DNA of 64,000 nucleotides. Origin: Nemertoderma westbladi (Eukaryota; Xenacoelomorpha; Nemertodermatida; Nemertodermatidae). Position 1 is the first letter of the stretch; the number at the start of each line of letters is the position of its first letter. A model generated the notes under the pieces. The model had not been told where the DNA came from. It saw only the letters and a program-made list of their open reading frames with translations, and ran no database searches. This document shows positions 11,651-23,105 of this stretch, one piece after another. The stretch spans positions 54,947 to 118,946 of the forward strand of contig JAUCBJ010008430.1 of the NCBI GenBank assembly GCA_032718475.1, written 5' to 3'. A program made the position numbers and the translations under genes.

Positions 11651-12770
11651 GACGTGTTAACTTTAGTTTATTGTTTTGGTTTCCCCATCCGCCTTTGTCT
11701 TATTTATTAGATTATTTAGATTAGATTAATTAGATTAGAAGATTATTTAATCTTATATAAACCGAAAATAGTCGGTCAATCATTGATAAAATTAAACCAA
11801 ACTTTGTATGTATGCAGTCCATCAAAAGTTTAGAAAGAATCTGAAGTTTTGTCAAAAATGAGACAGTCTGTCACCTGTCAGTCGGGAACGATAGTTTCAA
11901 ACTTTTTATAAAAACCGAAATAAGTAGGTCAATCATTGATAAAATTAAACCAAACTTTGTATCTATGCAGTCCGTCAAAAGTTTAGAAAGAATCCTCAAA
12001 AGTTTGGAAAGAATCTGGAGTTCGGTCAATAATGAGACAGTCTGTCAGTCGGTACCGGTAGTTTCAGACTTTTTATAAAAACCGAAATAAGTCGGTCAAT
12101 CATTGATGAAATTAAACCAAACTTTGTATATATGTAGTCCGTCAAAAGTTTGGAAAGAATCTGGAGTTCGGTCAAAAATGAGACAGTCTGTCTGCCTGTC
12201 AGTCGGTACCGGTAGTTTCAGACTATTTATAAAAACCGAAATAAGTAGGTCAATCATTGATAAAATTAAACCAAACTTTGTATCTATGCAGTCCGTCAAA
12301 AGTTTAGAAAGAATCCTCAAAAGTTTGGAAAGAATCTGGAGTTCGGTCAATAATGAGACAGTCTGTCAGTCGGTACCGGTAGTTTCAGACTTTTTATAAA
12401 AACCGAAATAAGTCGGTCAATCATTGATGAAATTAAACCAAACTTTGTATATATGTAGTCCGTCAAAAGTTTGGAAAGAATCTGGAGTTCGGTCAAAAAT
12501 GAGACAGTCTGTCTGCCTGTCAGTCGGTACCGGTAGTTTCAGACTTTTTATAAAAACCGAAATAAGTCGGTCAATCATTGATGAAATTAAACCAAACTTT
12601 GTATATATGTAGTCCGTCAAAAGTTTGGAAAGAATCTGGAGTTCGGTCAAAAATTTAACAGAGTCTGTCAGTCGGTAGCAGCGGTAGTTTCAGACTTTTT
12701 ATAAAAACCGAAATAGGTCTGTCAATCACAGATGAAATTAAACAAAAGTTGGTACGTATGCAGTCTTGTG
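11651..12770. repeat. ~160-bp satellite array, about seven units
   Basis: About seven diverged copies of a ~155-168-bp unit. Copies start near 11760, 11911, 12079, 12234, 12402, 12556 and 12704, each beginning with an AACCGAAATAAGTCGGTCAA-like block and ending with GTACCGGTAGTTTCAGACTT. Alternating 155 and 168 bp spacing gives a higher-order period of about 323 bp. The left border (11651-11700: GTGTTAACTTTAGTTTATTG) resembles the terminus of the foldback element at 46258. Short open frames on both strands reflect the repeat only. Confidence 0.9.
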
Positions 12771-12779
12771 CTGCGCGAA

Positions 12780-13140
12780 GGCCATACGAACGTGTTCTCG
12801 AATATTTATTACGTAACTAGAGAGCTGCTTAACTACACAAACCAATATTGAGTTCCGATTTGGAGTACGCCTTGCAGACCCTAAAGTTGCTATTACATTT
12901 TCCTTAAATTACGTGCAAACCTTTTCTACTTCAATGCTTTTTCAATACATGTGATAAAATTTAAGAAATTCCACCAAAATTGTTTTATTTATTTTTTTCG
13001 GCAGGAAAAAAGTAAAATCAATGCAATCCTATTAATTTCTCTTTACCCTAGGGAAAAAAGTACTGCTTTTTCTCCCGATTTTGAGGTTTATTCGAGTGAA
13101 AAAGTAACTTAATTTAAGAATAAAATTAATATTTAAGTTT
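12780..13140 (+). repeat. Dispersed repeat, copy 1
   Basis: A reverse-complement relative lies at about 33025-33425. Shared blocks are AACCAATATTGAGTTCC, AAATTACGTGCAAACC, AGAAATTCCACCAAAA and a GGGAAAAAAGTA block. It is non-coding and probably an old transposon fragment. Confidence 0.75.
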
Positions 13141-13144
13141 TTGG

Positions 13145-13508
13145 TTGACTGTTGTCTGTTTGCTTTTTGTTTTTGTTTTGCTGTCGGTTGTCTGCTGTCG
13201 GTTGTCTGCTGATAGTTATCTGCTGTCGGTTGTCTGCTGTCGGTTGTCTGCTGTCGGTTGTCTGATGATAGTTATCTGCTGTCGGTTGTCTGCTGATAGT
13301 TATCTGCTGTCGGTTGTCTGCTATTGGTTATCTGCTGCCGGTTGTCTGCTGACAGTTATCTGCTGTCGGTTTGTCTGCTGTCGGTTGTCTGCTGTCGGTT
13401 GTCTGCTGACAGTTATCTGCTGTCGGTTGTCTGCTGTCGGTTGTCTGCTGTCGGTTATCTGCTGTCGGTTGTCTGCTGACAGTTATCTGCTGTCGGTTGC
13501 CTGCTGTC
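13145..13508. repeat. 14-bp minisatellite
   Basis: About 26 copies of a 14-bp unit, GTCTGCTGTCGGTT, with CTGATAGTTAT and CTGACAGTTAT variants. The apparent 123-codon plus-strand frame is a by-product of the repeat. The array ends at the left end of the hAT-like element, and a short related sequence (CTGTCGGTTGTCTAATG) occurs just beyond that element's right end near 17770. Confidence 0.93.
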
Positions 13509-13584
13509 CCCAGTGAATCATGTAAGTGCGAAACGCACTCAGTTGTACACATGCGTAAAAGGGCTTCATATGAAACACGTAAAC

Positions 13585-13925
13585 ATACGCGCAACCCACT
13601 TTGTAGTTACGCACTTAAGTGCGTTAAATCCCCCAAAATAAACACATAATTCGCACATAATATTGTAAATGTGGAACTACTCACTTTCTACACATTAATG
13701 TGCGTTGCATCTCACATGATTCACATGTAATTCGTATGTGATAGTTGTCTTGTGCACACTGTGGAATTACATGCTTTTAACGCGCTAATGTGCGTTATAT
13801 CGCAGAAGATTCACATGATATTCGCATATGATAGTTATCTTGTGCACACTGTGGAATTACGCACGAATACCACACAAAATACGCATAGGACTCGCATGGT
13901 TTTAGTACAGTTCACGGTCAAAGTA
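13585..13925. repeat. Subterminal ~97-bp repeats of the hAT-like element
   Basis: At least two closely matching ~97-bp copies plus a partial one. Each has AATGTGCGTT, an AGATTCACATGATATTCGCA-like block and CTTGTGCACACTGTGGAATT. Subterminal repeats of this kind are common transposase-binding regions in hAT elements. Confidence 0.7.
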
Positions 13926-13939
13926 CACACTTAAAAATA

Positions 13940-15500
13940 TTAATTCTTTGATTTAATACTATCATTTTATATTTCACCATAATAGACTATTTATTATTAA
14001 TAATTCACTGTTTCGTATACCAATAATTTTTTATACCTTAGTATTTTTTATGGTGGCACTGATGGGCCATTTCGGCAATATTTTTTATTTTATTTTACGT
14101 AAATCGAATATTAATACCAAAACAGGACTTCATAGTATAGTCCAAGTCCAGTATAGCAAGTTCATGTATAGTCTAGGTCCAAGTTAACGATAGTTAACTT
14201 GGTATGCTCCAAAATGATAATTTCAGGGCATTCCTATATACTGTAGACTCATAACATATACAATGATACACAGTAGAATAATTGTATATATATTATTACT
14301 AAACGGATTGCAAATAATTCTCGCACTATTATTACTTATTGGTTTGGAATATCCACGATAAATGTCTACTGTATTGTACTAATTTCTACCTACTGTAGAA
14401 ACAAATCTACTCAATAAGTCTACCATATTGCTACTGCGCATCCATATAGATTAATCGCATTATAATATGTGGTATAACCGCACTGGAAATAAGTTGTCAG
14501 ACTTTGTGTGTAAGGCCCTAGGTGGTGACCGCAGTATTGACCAGTATATTAATACTCTTGACTTATTTATTTATGAAATTAATTGGAGTTGAAATGAATT
14601 TGGGTTTTTTATATTTTCTGAACAAAATCATATTATAATTAATTATTATTTATTTAAGCAGCAATTAAAGTACTAAGTAAGTGAGAATAAAAGTACTCAT
14701 AGAAAAAACTCAGGAAAACGTATTTATATATTGTATTTTATATTCAATACTTAGGTGGTTTATCATTTTGGATTATATCCAATGCCCTGAATATATAGCT
14801 AATGTATATATTCTGATTAACCAAGTGATGTCTAATAAGAACAAGACGTGTTTTTAATGTAAAATACCTTGAATTTAATTTATTCCCTAGGCCTATTCTA
14901 TTGGTGTTACACATTTACACAACATGCTTATTACTTCTGTACTTAGCACACCAAATTTGTATTTGTAATAATTTCGTTTACCGAGCGAATAATAATTGTT
15001 ATACCCACTTTTATATCGTATATTTTATGTATGCCATGGACACATGTATAGTGTTACATATTAATAGTAGCCACAATTTATTACTCATGTTTTATCATTA
15101 TGATACATATTTTGTTTGATATTATAAACCGCAAATGTAAAGTTTTTTTAAACATAATTATCGTTTTTTTTTCTTTAAAACAACAAACACAATGATGGTA
15201 TTACATTAAGGAGTACCTCTGTACACCTTTTTTGTATTATATACAGGTTCGTTTTATAAGATTCAGGCATTCTATTTATGAGATATTCCATCAATATCTA
15301 AAGGAAGTATAATAAACCGGAGTTGTTTACAACAAAGTTATTAAGTCGCATTAGACGATGCGTATATATATACATGTAAGTAAATGTATATGTAGATACA
15401 AATATGTTCCATATATGTCTCGATGCATGAATGTATAATGCATATACTGCACCATGCAGATATAATAACGACCCATAGGTCCAGGTATAGTCCAAGTCCA
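13940..15500. other. AT-rich interior of the hAT-like element
   Basis: Low-complexity AT-rich DNA. A TCCAAGTCCA(G/A) motif repeats near 14140 and 15495. No gene recognised. Confidence 0.5.
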
Positions 15501-15508
15501 ACCCAGGA

Positions 15509-15642
15509 TCACTCTTCCTGCAAACGTTCTTGCGCGTTTAAGCGTTCCATCTCCTCCATATCTGAGCTATAGAGCTCCTGCGGCGTTGAACGGCCATCCC
15601 AACCTTCACCTTCGACTCCAACGCCCCCCTTGTAATCCTTTT
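15509..15642 (-). CDS. Probable terminal exon of unknown protein
   Basis: On the minus strand, a strong acceptor (TTTTTTTTTTCCAG) is followed by an open frame of about 43 codons ending in TGA at 15511-15509. It is acidic: WDGRSTPQELYSSDMEEMER, then NAQERLQEE. The GC content is much higher than its surroundings. It lies downstream of, and on the same strand as, the DUF4806-like frame, so it may be that gene's last exon. The phases do not join simply, and an intermediate exon or the frameshift may explain that. Function unknown. Confidence 0.4.
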
Positions 15643-16266
15643 CTGGAAAAAAAAAATATTAAAACAATTATTTTCCTTAAAATACCGATAACCCGTTTTG
15701 TTCGTAAAAGTGAAGTTAAAAGAAAGTTAAAAATAAATACTTTACAGTACATTCGCGGACCGGATATAAAAAAATATCCGATCAATGATCTCGAAGTTTA
15801 TTCTGTTGATTTCAATTTATTTCTTGATTAGACTTAGATTGGTTAGATTGATTAGATTGGTGGTAATTTTAATTAATGGACTGACTAGATGCCCATGTGA
15901 AGTGGACATCCAGCTATTTTGCCAACGAAAAATTATATAAATCAGAAAGAAGTTTGAACCATTCACTATCATTAGGCAACTGTGGTATTTTCTACCAACT
16001 TCCAAAACCGCCTGGGAAACTTCATACGGGTATTAGGGTATTTTCGTTTTGGTAATCTTCACGTGCAGCGCAAAGTCCTTTTATCTTTTAAGAGACCATT
16101 TAGTGTGTGCTGAAGGTCGGTTGGTGGGAGGTCGGACAGTCCATCAACCTTGCCACATTTCCAACTTCATCACCATAATAATTAAATAGAAGGAAATATA
16201 AAATATAGAATAATATTTAATATAATATATAATAATAATGGATTATTCAATTATGTACTTACTGGA

Positions 16267-16845
16267 TCACCTTGTATCCACATAGGAATGTAGGGCCAAC
16301 TTGATATATTTCTCGAGATTGCTGACTGTGTACTCCTGTTGATCGCAGTTAGCCTTCTTTAAAAGTGCTACAACGCCCATGTCAACAAGTGAGTTGCGTT
16401 CGACGCCTTTTATCATAGACCTGCCTGCCTGCCAGTGTAGCTAGTGGATTTCGCAAATTCTTTGGTCATTAAACACTCAAGTTGTCGTGAGATACAATTC
16501 CGCAGTGACGCCCCTCCTTGTAGCTTAAGATACTCCAAAATATGTGGTTGTTTCAGTATCATCTCCATATCATCTTTATTAGATGCCTTTTGGAATTCAA
16601 AGGAACGGGTGGTACCTGGACAGGGCGTGGCAGACACACCAGAGTTACCGGTAACAGTGTTTGCGACGGCAGCAGCTAACGTCTTCACATCACGTTTTAA
16701 TGAACTTATCTTTGCGCCCTGTTCCAATAAAGATGATCTGCTATTCTTCTGCAGCTTAAAAACTGCTTCAATTAGCTCCCTTTCTGTAAGAGCTTCAATA
16801 TTGTAGGGTGTGGAGGTGGAAGTACCGGTGGTAGTAGCTTTCTGG
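16267..16845 (-). pseudogene. DUF4806-like protein, frameshifted
   Basis: Minus-strand coding region. From about 16845 the frame gives a Thr/Ser-rich start, then a coiled-coil stretch (ALTERELIEAVFKLQKN, LEQGAKISSLKRDVKTLAAA), then a domain with ILEYLKLQGGASLRNCISRQ and LMTKEFAKS. That pattern (a LxGG block, then ...LTNELA-like, GR..., and a final EKYIK helix) resembles the DUF4806 family, which is often found in transposon-linked genes. At an AGGC microsatellite (about 16427-16440) the frame breaks. The next frame continues as a plausible C-terminus (VERNSLVDMGVVALLKKAN, then LEKYIKLALHSYVDTR) to a stop at 16269-16267. The break could be slippage in the microsatellite or an assembly error. 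The family call is from memory of its pattern. Confidence 0.5.
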
Positions 16846-17019
16846 CTTTCCTTTTTAAAACCATTGACGATAAATCATTTTCTTTACAAGTAAAGTAAGA
16901 ACCCTAACAGCCTACCCAGTAACCCTGTAACCGGTCAGCCGGTACGGTACGCTGCTGCCTGCTGACCGGAAGCCAGTCTGCCAGTACAGCAGTAGGCCTA
17001 CCTGCTTACACATGGGAGG

Positions 17020-17460
17020 ACCTATTACCTGATTACTGTATTACTGTATTAGGCCTAACAGATTACTGCAAAACAGTACTGCAGTAGGCCTAATACAATT
17101 AAACAGAAGGCAGGAAGGTACGGTATGTCAGCCTGTTACTTACTGACTTAGGCTACTGCCAGACTGCAGTCTGGCAGTACTGTGTACTGTCAGACTGTAA
17201 GTCCAGAAGTCAGAAAGTGTAAACAAGTCAGTAAGCTGATACGGCACTCTGGCAGTAGCCAGTCTGTCAGTAGGGTAAGAGACACATCCAGACATAATGG
17301 CAGTCTGTCATGTCAGCAGGTGGGCAGTTTCTAACATGTCTGGTGCTGTGGTGTGACATACGGCTGTAGGCCCTACGGTAATGTCAGGCCTATGGCAGTA
17401 TTGTACTGTGTAACATATACTGTAAATTGTAACAGTTTAAACCCATGTGGGTCTCAATTT
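17020..17460. repeat. Low-complexity CAGTCTG/AGGCCTA-rich tract
   Basis: A diffuse run of related short motifs (CAGTCTGCCAGTAC, CTGTCAG, TAGGCCTAAC, ACTGCAGTAGG) without a fixed period. No gene. Confidence 0.5.
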
Positions 17461-17724
17461 TCAACACACATACAGACATATTTCATAGTTATAGAGACGC
17501 TTTAAACTCACCTGGAACGCACTTTACTATCACACCTACATTATCATAAAAACTCAAACATGTTACACACATGTTCCACATGATAATAAATTGTAGTAAC
17601 TACGCATTGAATACCCACTTGCTTCACACTTAAGGTGAAGTTTCTAAAAACCACTACGCATATTTATCGCACTTAGAGCGTGCAACGCATTTGAAGCGCA
17701 CTAACATTTTTCACTGGGTGCCCC

Positions 17725-19180
17725 ATAGTATTATTCCGTATAATATGTAGGGTATGTAGTGTAGTATTTCTACTGTCGGTTGTCTAATGTGGGATGTCGG
17801 ATTACTGTTAGATTAGGTGTAAGAGATCATTTCGACTATAAAATTGTGAAAGTTGAAAAAGTGAGGGAGACTTGACTTTAGGGGAGACTTGATTTTTTTA
17901 AATAACTTAAAAACTATTGTAAATTATTTAACAATACCACACAAAAATGTGTAAAATACATGTTCGCTACACCCCGGCAACAATGTTTTATTACCTTTTG
18001 GTTATTTTTTGTTTTAATGTCAATAAACGTTTTCTGGGTTCAAAAGTAAATTTTTGCCCTTTACAACGAATGAAAAATCGCATCCTTATTATAATGTATG
18101 TTAATTGTAATTCACAACATGTGTTGACTAATTATTGCACTATCCTGCCATATATTGTTTTCCAGTTTTGGTTCAGCCGTTTTGAAATTATACCAATTAA
18201 TATAAAAAAAAGGGGAGACATGACGCCCGAATGTGAGGGAGACTTGAAGCCTTCAATGCTGACGTCTACCTAGAGATACACCCACGTAGAGAACCATTAC
18301 ACCAGAGCACTCCAACTAGTTGATTGGCACTTACACAGACCAAGCCATCAATGGAATGTGAATACAATGGTGTGGCCAGGAAGAGAGAGAGAGAGGCCTT
18401 GATAATCCCAGCCAAGCCAAGCCAAGCCAAGCCAAGCTAAGCCAAGCCAACCAACTCTTCCTTCCCTCTTTGCAATGTAGTTAGTAGCCCGCCAACTGGG
18501 TGATTGACAGCTTAAACAAGATGCCACTTCGTCTGAAAGCGGCACACTTCAATAGAATAACAGGAAAACAATTAATATATGCTTGGATTGAAAATTATAC
18601 AAGACATTCATTAATAAAAAGTACCTTCCCGCGTTTAATTTTAATGCGGTTTTAATGAACTATTATTTATTCAGTTCTTGTTGGGAGAACCATGTGAACG
18701 ACCACCTAAATTTGTATAAAATTTTGGATAATAATTTAACAATCGCATTTTTTGAAATTTTTTTGTCCTACTAGAAAATAGACATTTTGAACATGTAATT
18801 ATTACACTTCTTCTGCATTTTTGAACGAATTTACAAGTATGCGAGGTGGGGTTCAAGTCTACCACCCTAGGTGTCAAGCCTTGACGCTGACGCTGTTTCG
18901 AAAATACGAATAATTGGTTTAATTAAAAAAGTTTAAGAGTTGAAAATCTCAAACTCTCACATAATGATACAGTAGCAATCATAAATGTAATGTGAAAAAG
19001 TTAAAAAAATTTATTTATCTGTTCTTTAGAGCGATTATAACTTTTGGGGATCAAGTCTCCTTCACTCACCCTACAGGTCCCGTAGTTTACTTTATCAATG
19101 TCCCATACTTTACCACACAAACCATGCTGTACAAAATTAGCAATTCGTCTGATATTTAAATTTTTATTTAAGCTTAATTA
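17725..19180. other. Unassigned, with GGGAGACTTGA motifs at both ends
   Basis: GGGAGACTTGA-type motifs occur near 17868, 17883 and 18237, and inverted near 19050 (GATCAAGTCTCC). This hints at a ~1.2 kb element with weak inverted ends (17861 and 19072), but the similarity is only about 16 bp. Frames in this stretch are AT-rich and unconvincing. Confidence 0.3.
18408..18452. repeat. (AAGCC)n microsatellite
   Basis: About eight or nine copies of the pentamer AAGCC with one AAGCT variant, preceded by a short GA repeat at 18384. Confidence 0.9.
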
Positions 19181-19199
19181 GGGGGGGGGGGGGGGGGGG
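19181..19199. repeat. Poly-G run of 19
   Basis: Uninterrupted G tract. It starts a non-coding stretch (19200-19680) that contains no recognised gene. Confidence 0.95.
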
Positions 19200-19686
19200 T
19201 AGCACCCCCAAATTGAACCTCACATTTTTGTGTCTCTAGACCATAAAATTGGGTGAAATTTATTGTTTGTGCTACTAAACATCGTCTGGACTGTGTGTGA
19301 ATAACCAAACCAAAATTTTTTTAAACTGGCCCCAAAATGTATTTTTGTGCCATTCAAAGTGCCTTTTGCGTCAAGGGCTATTTCTCCACCAATACTTGTT
19401 GACATTTTGAATATAGGGTCAGAAGAACCCTGCTTCCTATTCTTCTGAACAAATTTTGCCTCAATGCTCCGGAGCCTTTTAGGAACAAAAAGGCCCCAAA
19501 AAAGGCATTTTTGGTATGAAAAGGCTCATAGGGCATTTTTAACCAAATTTGTTCGGAAGAAGTATGGAGAAGGGTAATGTTAACAAGTGTACCAAATTTC
19601 AAGTCATTTCAGTTAAAATTGGCGGAGAAGTAACCTTTTTCATGAAAAAACGTCATTCTAAGTTTTTAAAGTTAAAGGAACAATTC

Positions 19687-20894
19687 TGTAAAAGCTTTTG
19701 TGGGATAACTGATTCGTTTGCCTTGCTGGCCAGTTCCCCCCCGGTCGCTAGAATACTCTAAAAGGGATCTATAGGTAAAATAGTGCAAGCTACCAGCTTA
19801 TTGGCTGATGGGCTGTACGAGAGTATCTGGGTTCTGTTCGATCGGCCAACCAGCTTAGGGAGGTTGCCTTAGCCCTGCTGTCCGTATCGGCCAATAGAAT
19901 TTGAGTGGGCGTTGATTTTGACCTATCCCAGAGCTACTGAACTGAATTTTCCTATCTCACTGCTCATCCTCTGTGTTGGACGGGAGCTTCGGGGAATAAG
20001 GGTAGTTGGTATCCTCGTATAGTCAGGTAGTCATATGATTTTATAGGATTCTGTTGTTGTGTTCCCATTTTCGCCATAACACCGGCTTTTTGGGAAGAAC
20101 TCTAGTAAAACTGCTTAAATTATCGAAAGTATAAACTGTTATTCAATCAACCGATCAATCCGACCTAATTACTTATTTGATCTAATTAACTCACTATTAA
20201 TCATATTGTTTGTACTGTTATTTACCGTCAGTTATTAATTGTATCTATTTGTTGATGGAAATATTGCTCTTTGGAGAATACGGATAAATCACCCAAAATT
20301 CCCAATTTTCTTGATACACTACAGGTTAGAGAGACAGGCTATATATAACAATTGCGATTTATATTAATGTGGTGTGTATTGAATCTAATGTTATTTAGCA
20401 GACCCTACATGAGTCAATTGCTGCTCTCTTTATGTGTGATCAAATTTACTGACGGTCGGCAGAATAGTGTGTATGATTGTGATTGGTAACAAAGCATTTC
20501 CTAAAGAATGCGCCTTATACTTTAATCATAAGCAGTATCGTTGCGTTTAGTATAAGTCCTAGTTCTGTTTAAATAGATAGAGCGCCACGTCCTAAAGGAA
20601 CTGTTAATATTTCCCGAAAGCCAATAATATCTGTCAGAAATTTATTAATAACGATCAATCGAATAATACAGTAAGTTTACACTGCAACCTTACACTGCAA
20701 TAATAAAATTTAAGCAGCCGAATTCAGCCTCCCGGGTGTAGATCCATCGGGTGAATGATCGCGCATGGGCTGACTTCGGGTAATGTTTGTTTATTAGCAT
20801 AAAATATTGTCGTATGCTAAAGGTGTTTTAATTAACTAAAAGACATATAAATTTTGGCAGGTTAAACTGCTAAAGGTCTTCAAAAGCGCGAACA
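19687..20894 (+). repeat. 5' LTR, 1.2 kb
   Basis: Starts TGTAAAAGCTTTTG and ends GCGCGAACA. The first 467 bp are almost identical to the start of the 3' LTR. Two further blocks (20357-20391 and 20847-20894) also match it, and the segments between them are absent from the 3' copy. Confidence 0.88.
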
Positions 20895-23105
20895 ATAACA
20901 GTTTATAATCTTATTGCAGTAGGCAATAAGGTTGCAAGATACCGTAGGAACCGGTACTTCTGTAGGTCAGTAGGCCCAACTGCCAGAACCGGTACTGCTG
21001 TAGGTCCGTAAGTCCAACTGCCAGAACCGGTACTTCTGTAGGTCTGTAGGCCCAACTGTCCTAACCGGTACTGCTGTATAAGTACATTAGTATTATTCGA
21101 TTTTGATTATTGTATACCGGTAGGTCTCGGTACTTAATCAGGGAACGGCCGCCCTGATTTTTATTTGAGATTCTACTTATTTCTGTCGGTTTTATTTACT
21201 AGTAGGCTAATATTGAGCAGAAGGCGTGTGACCCTGCTCAGATTGTTCAGATAATTGTAGGCTGAGCTGCTGTCTGACTGTTGTTGGGTTTGGAGAGATT
21301 ACGGCGTGTGTAGAGTTTGTCTGATAAAGTGCCGTTAGTAAGTTGGGGCAGCCATATGCTGTAAGGTCAATCCCCTCTTAAAGAATAAGTCGTACTACCG
21401 TGTTAGAACGCATACTAACTAACTGTTTCAGAATCTGCATATACTGTAGTTTATTTAGGCTTGATCGTAGTCTGCCAGTGTTTTAGCCTGTGTTTGTTTG
21501 TATGGTCTGTTCAGGTACCGTAATAGTTATTACTCAGATATTTTGTAGGCTGGATTGTTGTCTAGCTATTATTAGGTCTGAAGAGATTGCTGTGTGTGTG
21601 GAGTTGGTCTGATAAAGTGCTGTTAGTAAGTTGGGGCAGCCATATGCTGTAAGGTCAATCCCCTCTTAAAGAATAAGTCGTACTACCGTGTTAGAACGCA
21701 TACTAACTAACCATTTCAGAATCTACACGTACGGTAGTTTATTTAGGCTTGGTGGTAGTCTGCCAGCGTTTGGTTTGTATCTTGTTTGAGTATTCTGTAC
21801 GGGTAGCGTAATATTTATTATTCAGAGTTTATGCGATTATTCGCAACATTCATGTCCCCAAGTTTATCCCTACAGTAATTGTGCTTGTTATACATACCGT
21901 TATAGTTAAATTAACCCCGGTACTACACGGGCTGCTTGGCGTAGGACAAGACTGGTGACTTTGTGCTTCGGTCACTCCAGCAGATGCCGTGGTTCTTTTA
22001 ACTGTTCAAGTATATTTAACTACTGATTATTTGTTATACCGGTACTTGTACCTAATTTAGGGTTTAGTGTACAGTGCTTTCCGAAGTAATTAGTGTGTAG
22101 GCAGTATATTTGTGTTGTAAAGTGGTTGATAGGCACATTCGTTAGCTCTATTAACTTCTAGGTAGGAACACTCCGTGATACATAACGTAGTACCTATAGC
22201 GATACGGTTATAGGTCGTCAGGCGGTGGTATTTTCCTATCTGGACAGTACAGTATATTTACTACTACTTATTATTTTCAAATACCGTAGTACCCTGTCAG
22301 TTGTAATAACCAGAATTCTAACCCTTTGTTAGACTGGTTTGTAGTTCCCTGTAAAATTACCCTAAAAATTCGTACGTAATCTTTTTGTTGTGTTTAATTA
22401 GAGAATTAGTCTCACCCATATCGTAAGTAATTTGTAGTATTAAGTAACTTAGGTAAATTAGAATTATCAGTTTTAGTGTCAAATAAATAGCACTTCACTG
22501 AGAGCGCACAGCTTCTGTGTAGTGACCCCCCAGAAATAATAACATTTATTTCAAATATTGACAAAACCCATTTTAAACGGGTATATAAATATTATAAATC
22601 AACTCAAACGATTTATAAATAGTAGGCCTGCCATACAACAACTAGGTCTCAATATCAGTTGGACTACTGCTTAAATAACGGTAATAAAGTGAGTTAAAGT
22701 AACCAAGTAACCCTAAAATATTCAGAAATTCAATTATTCTAAAATAATTGACATACCGGTATTTACCATAGGCTTATTATATTTATTTCTATAAATTTGA
22801 GCTGAAATCATACCGGTACTCTGTACTTAATTCTAGTCCATAATTATACTTATATATACTATCAGTGTAAGCTGTATACCGGTATTCACGATAGGCCTAT
22901 TATATATTTATATATATCTGTGCTAAATTTATATACCGGTACTCTTTGACAAACCTAGTCCACAATACTTATATATATTATAAGTGCATACCGGTATTCT
23001 AATATACTGCAATAAATTACCGGTACTAGGCCAGCGGTCATACTGAATTACTAGACTTGCTTTAACTGAAACTATAGTAGTAGACATTCAACTGTATAGC
23101 TAAAC
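20895..23105 (+). other. Retrotransposon leader with internal duplications
   Basis: No gene. It contains three ~40-bp repeats with AACCGGTACT(G/T)CTGTAGGT at about 20945-21075. A tandem duplication of ~288 bp has copies starting near 21297 and 21585 (both with AGTTGGGGCAGCCATATGCT). A ~120-bp direct repeat rich in ATACCGGTA lies at about 22746-22990. I could not identify a primer-binding site after the LTR. Confidence 0.7.

Larger units (their letters stand above)
13511..17716. mobile_element. hAT-like DNA element, 4.2 kb
   Basis: The left end CAGTGAATCATGTAAGTGCG and the right end (inverted) CAGTGAAAAATGTTAGTGCG match at 17 of 20 bases. CAGTG is a typical hAT terminus. The flanking 8-mers GCTGTCCC (13503-13510) and GGTGCCCC (17717-17724) agree at six of eight positions, as expected for a diverged hAT 8-bp target duplication. 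Both ends contain subterminal repeats rich in GCGTTA/ACGCAC motifs. No hAT transposase was recognised inside; the only coding sequence is the DUF4806-like gene below. The boundaries are my inference. Confidence 0.5.

Noticed and set aside
12096-12650. Small open frames on both strands in the ~160-bp satellite
   Set aside because: The same peptide recurs with each satellite unit; no family or start context.
13145-13594. Open frames of 123 (+) and 88 (-) codons
   Set aside because: Both arise from the 14-bp minisatellite and read as short repeated peptides.
17947-18273. 108-codon plus-strand frame
   Set aside because: AT-rich hydrophobic composition typical of chance frames; no domain or splice context.
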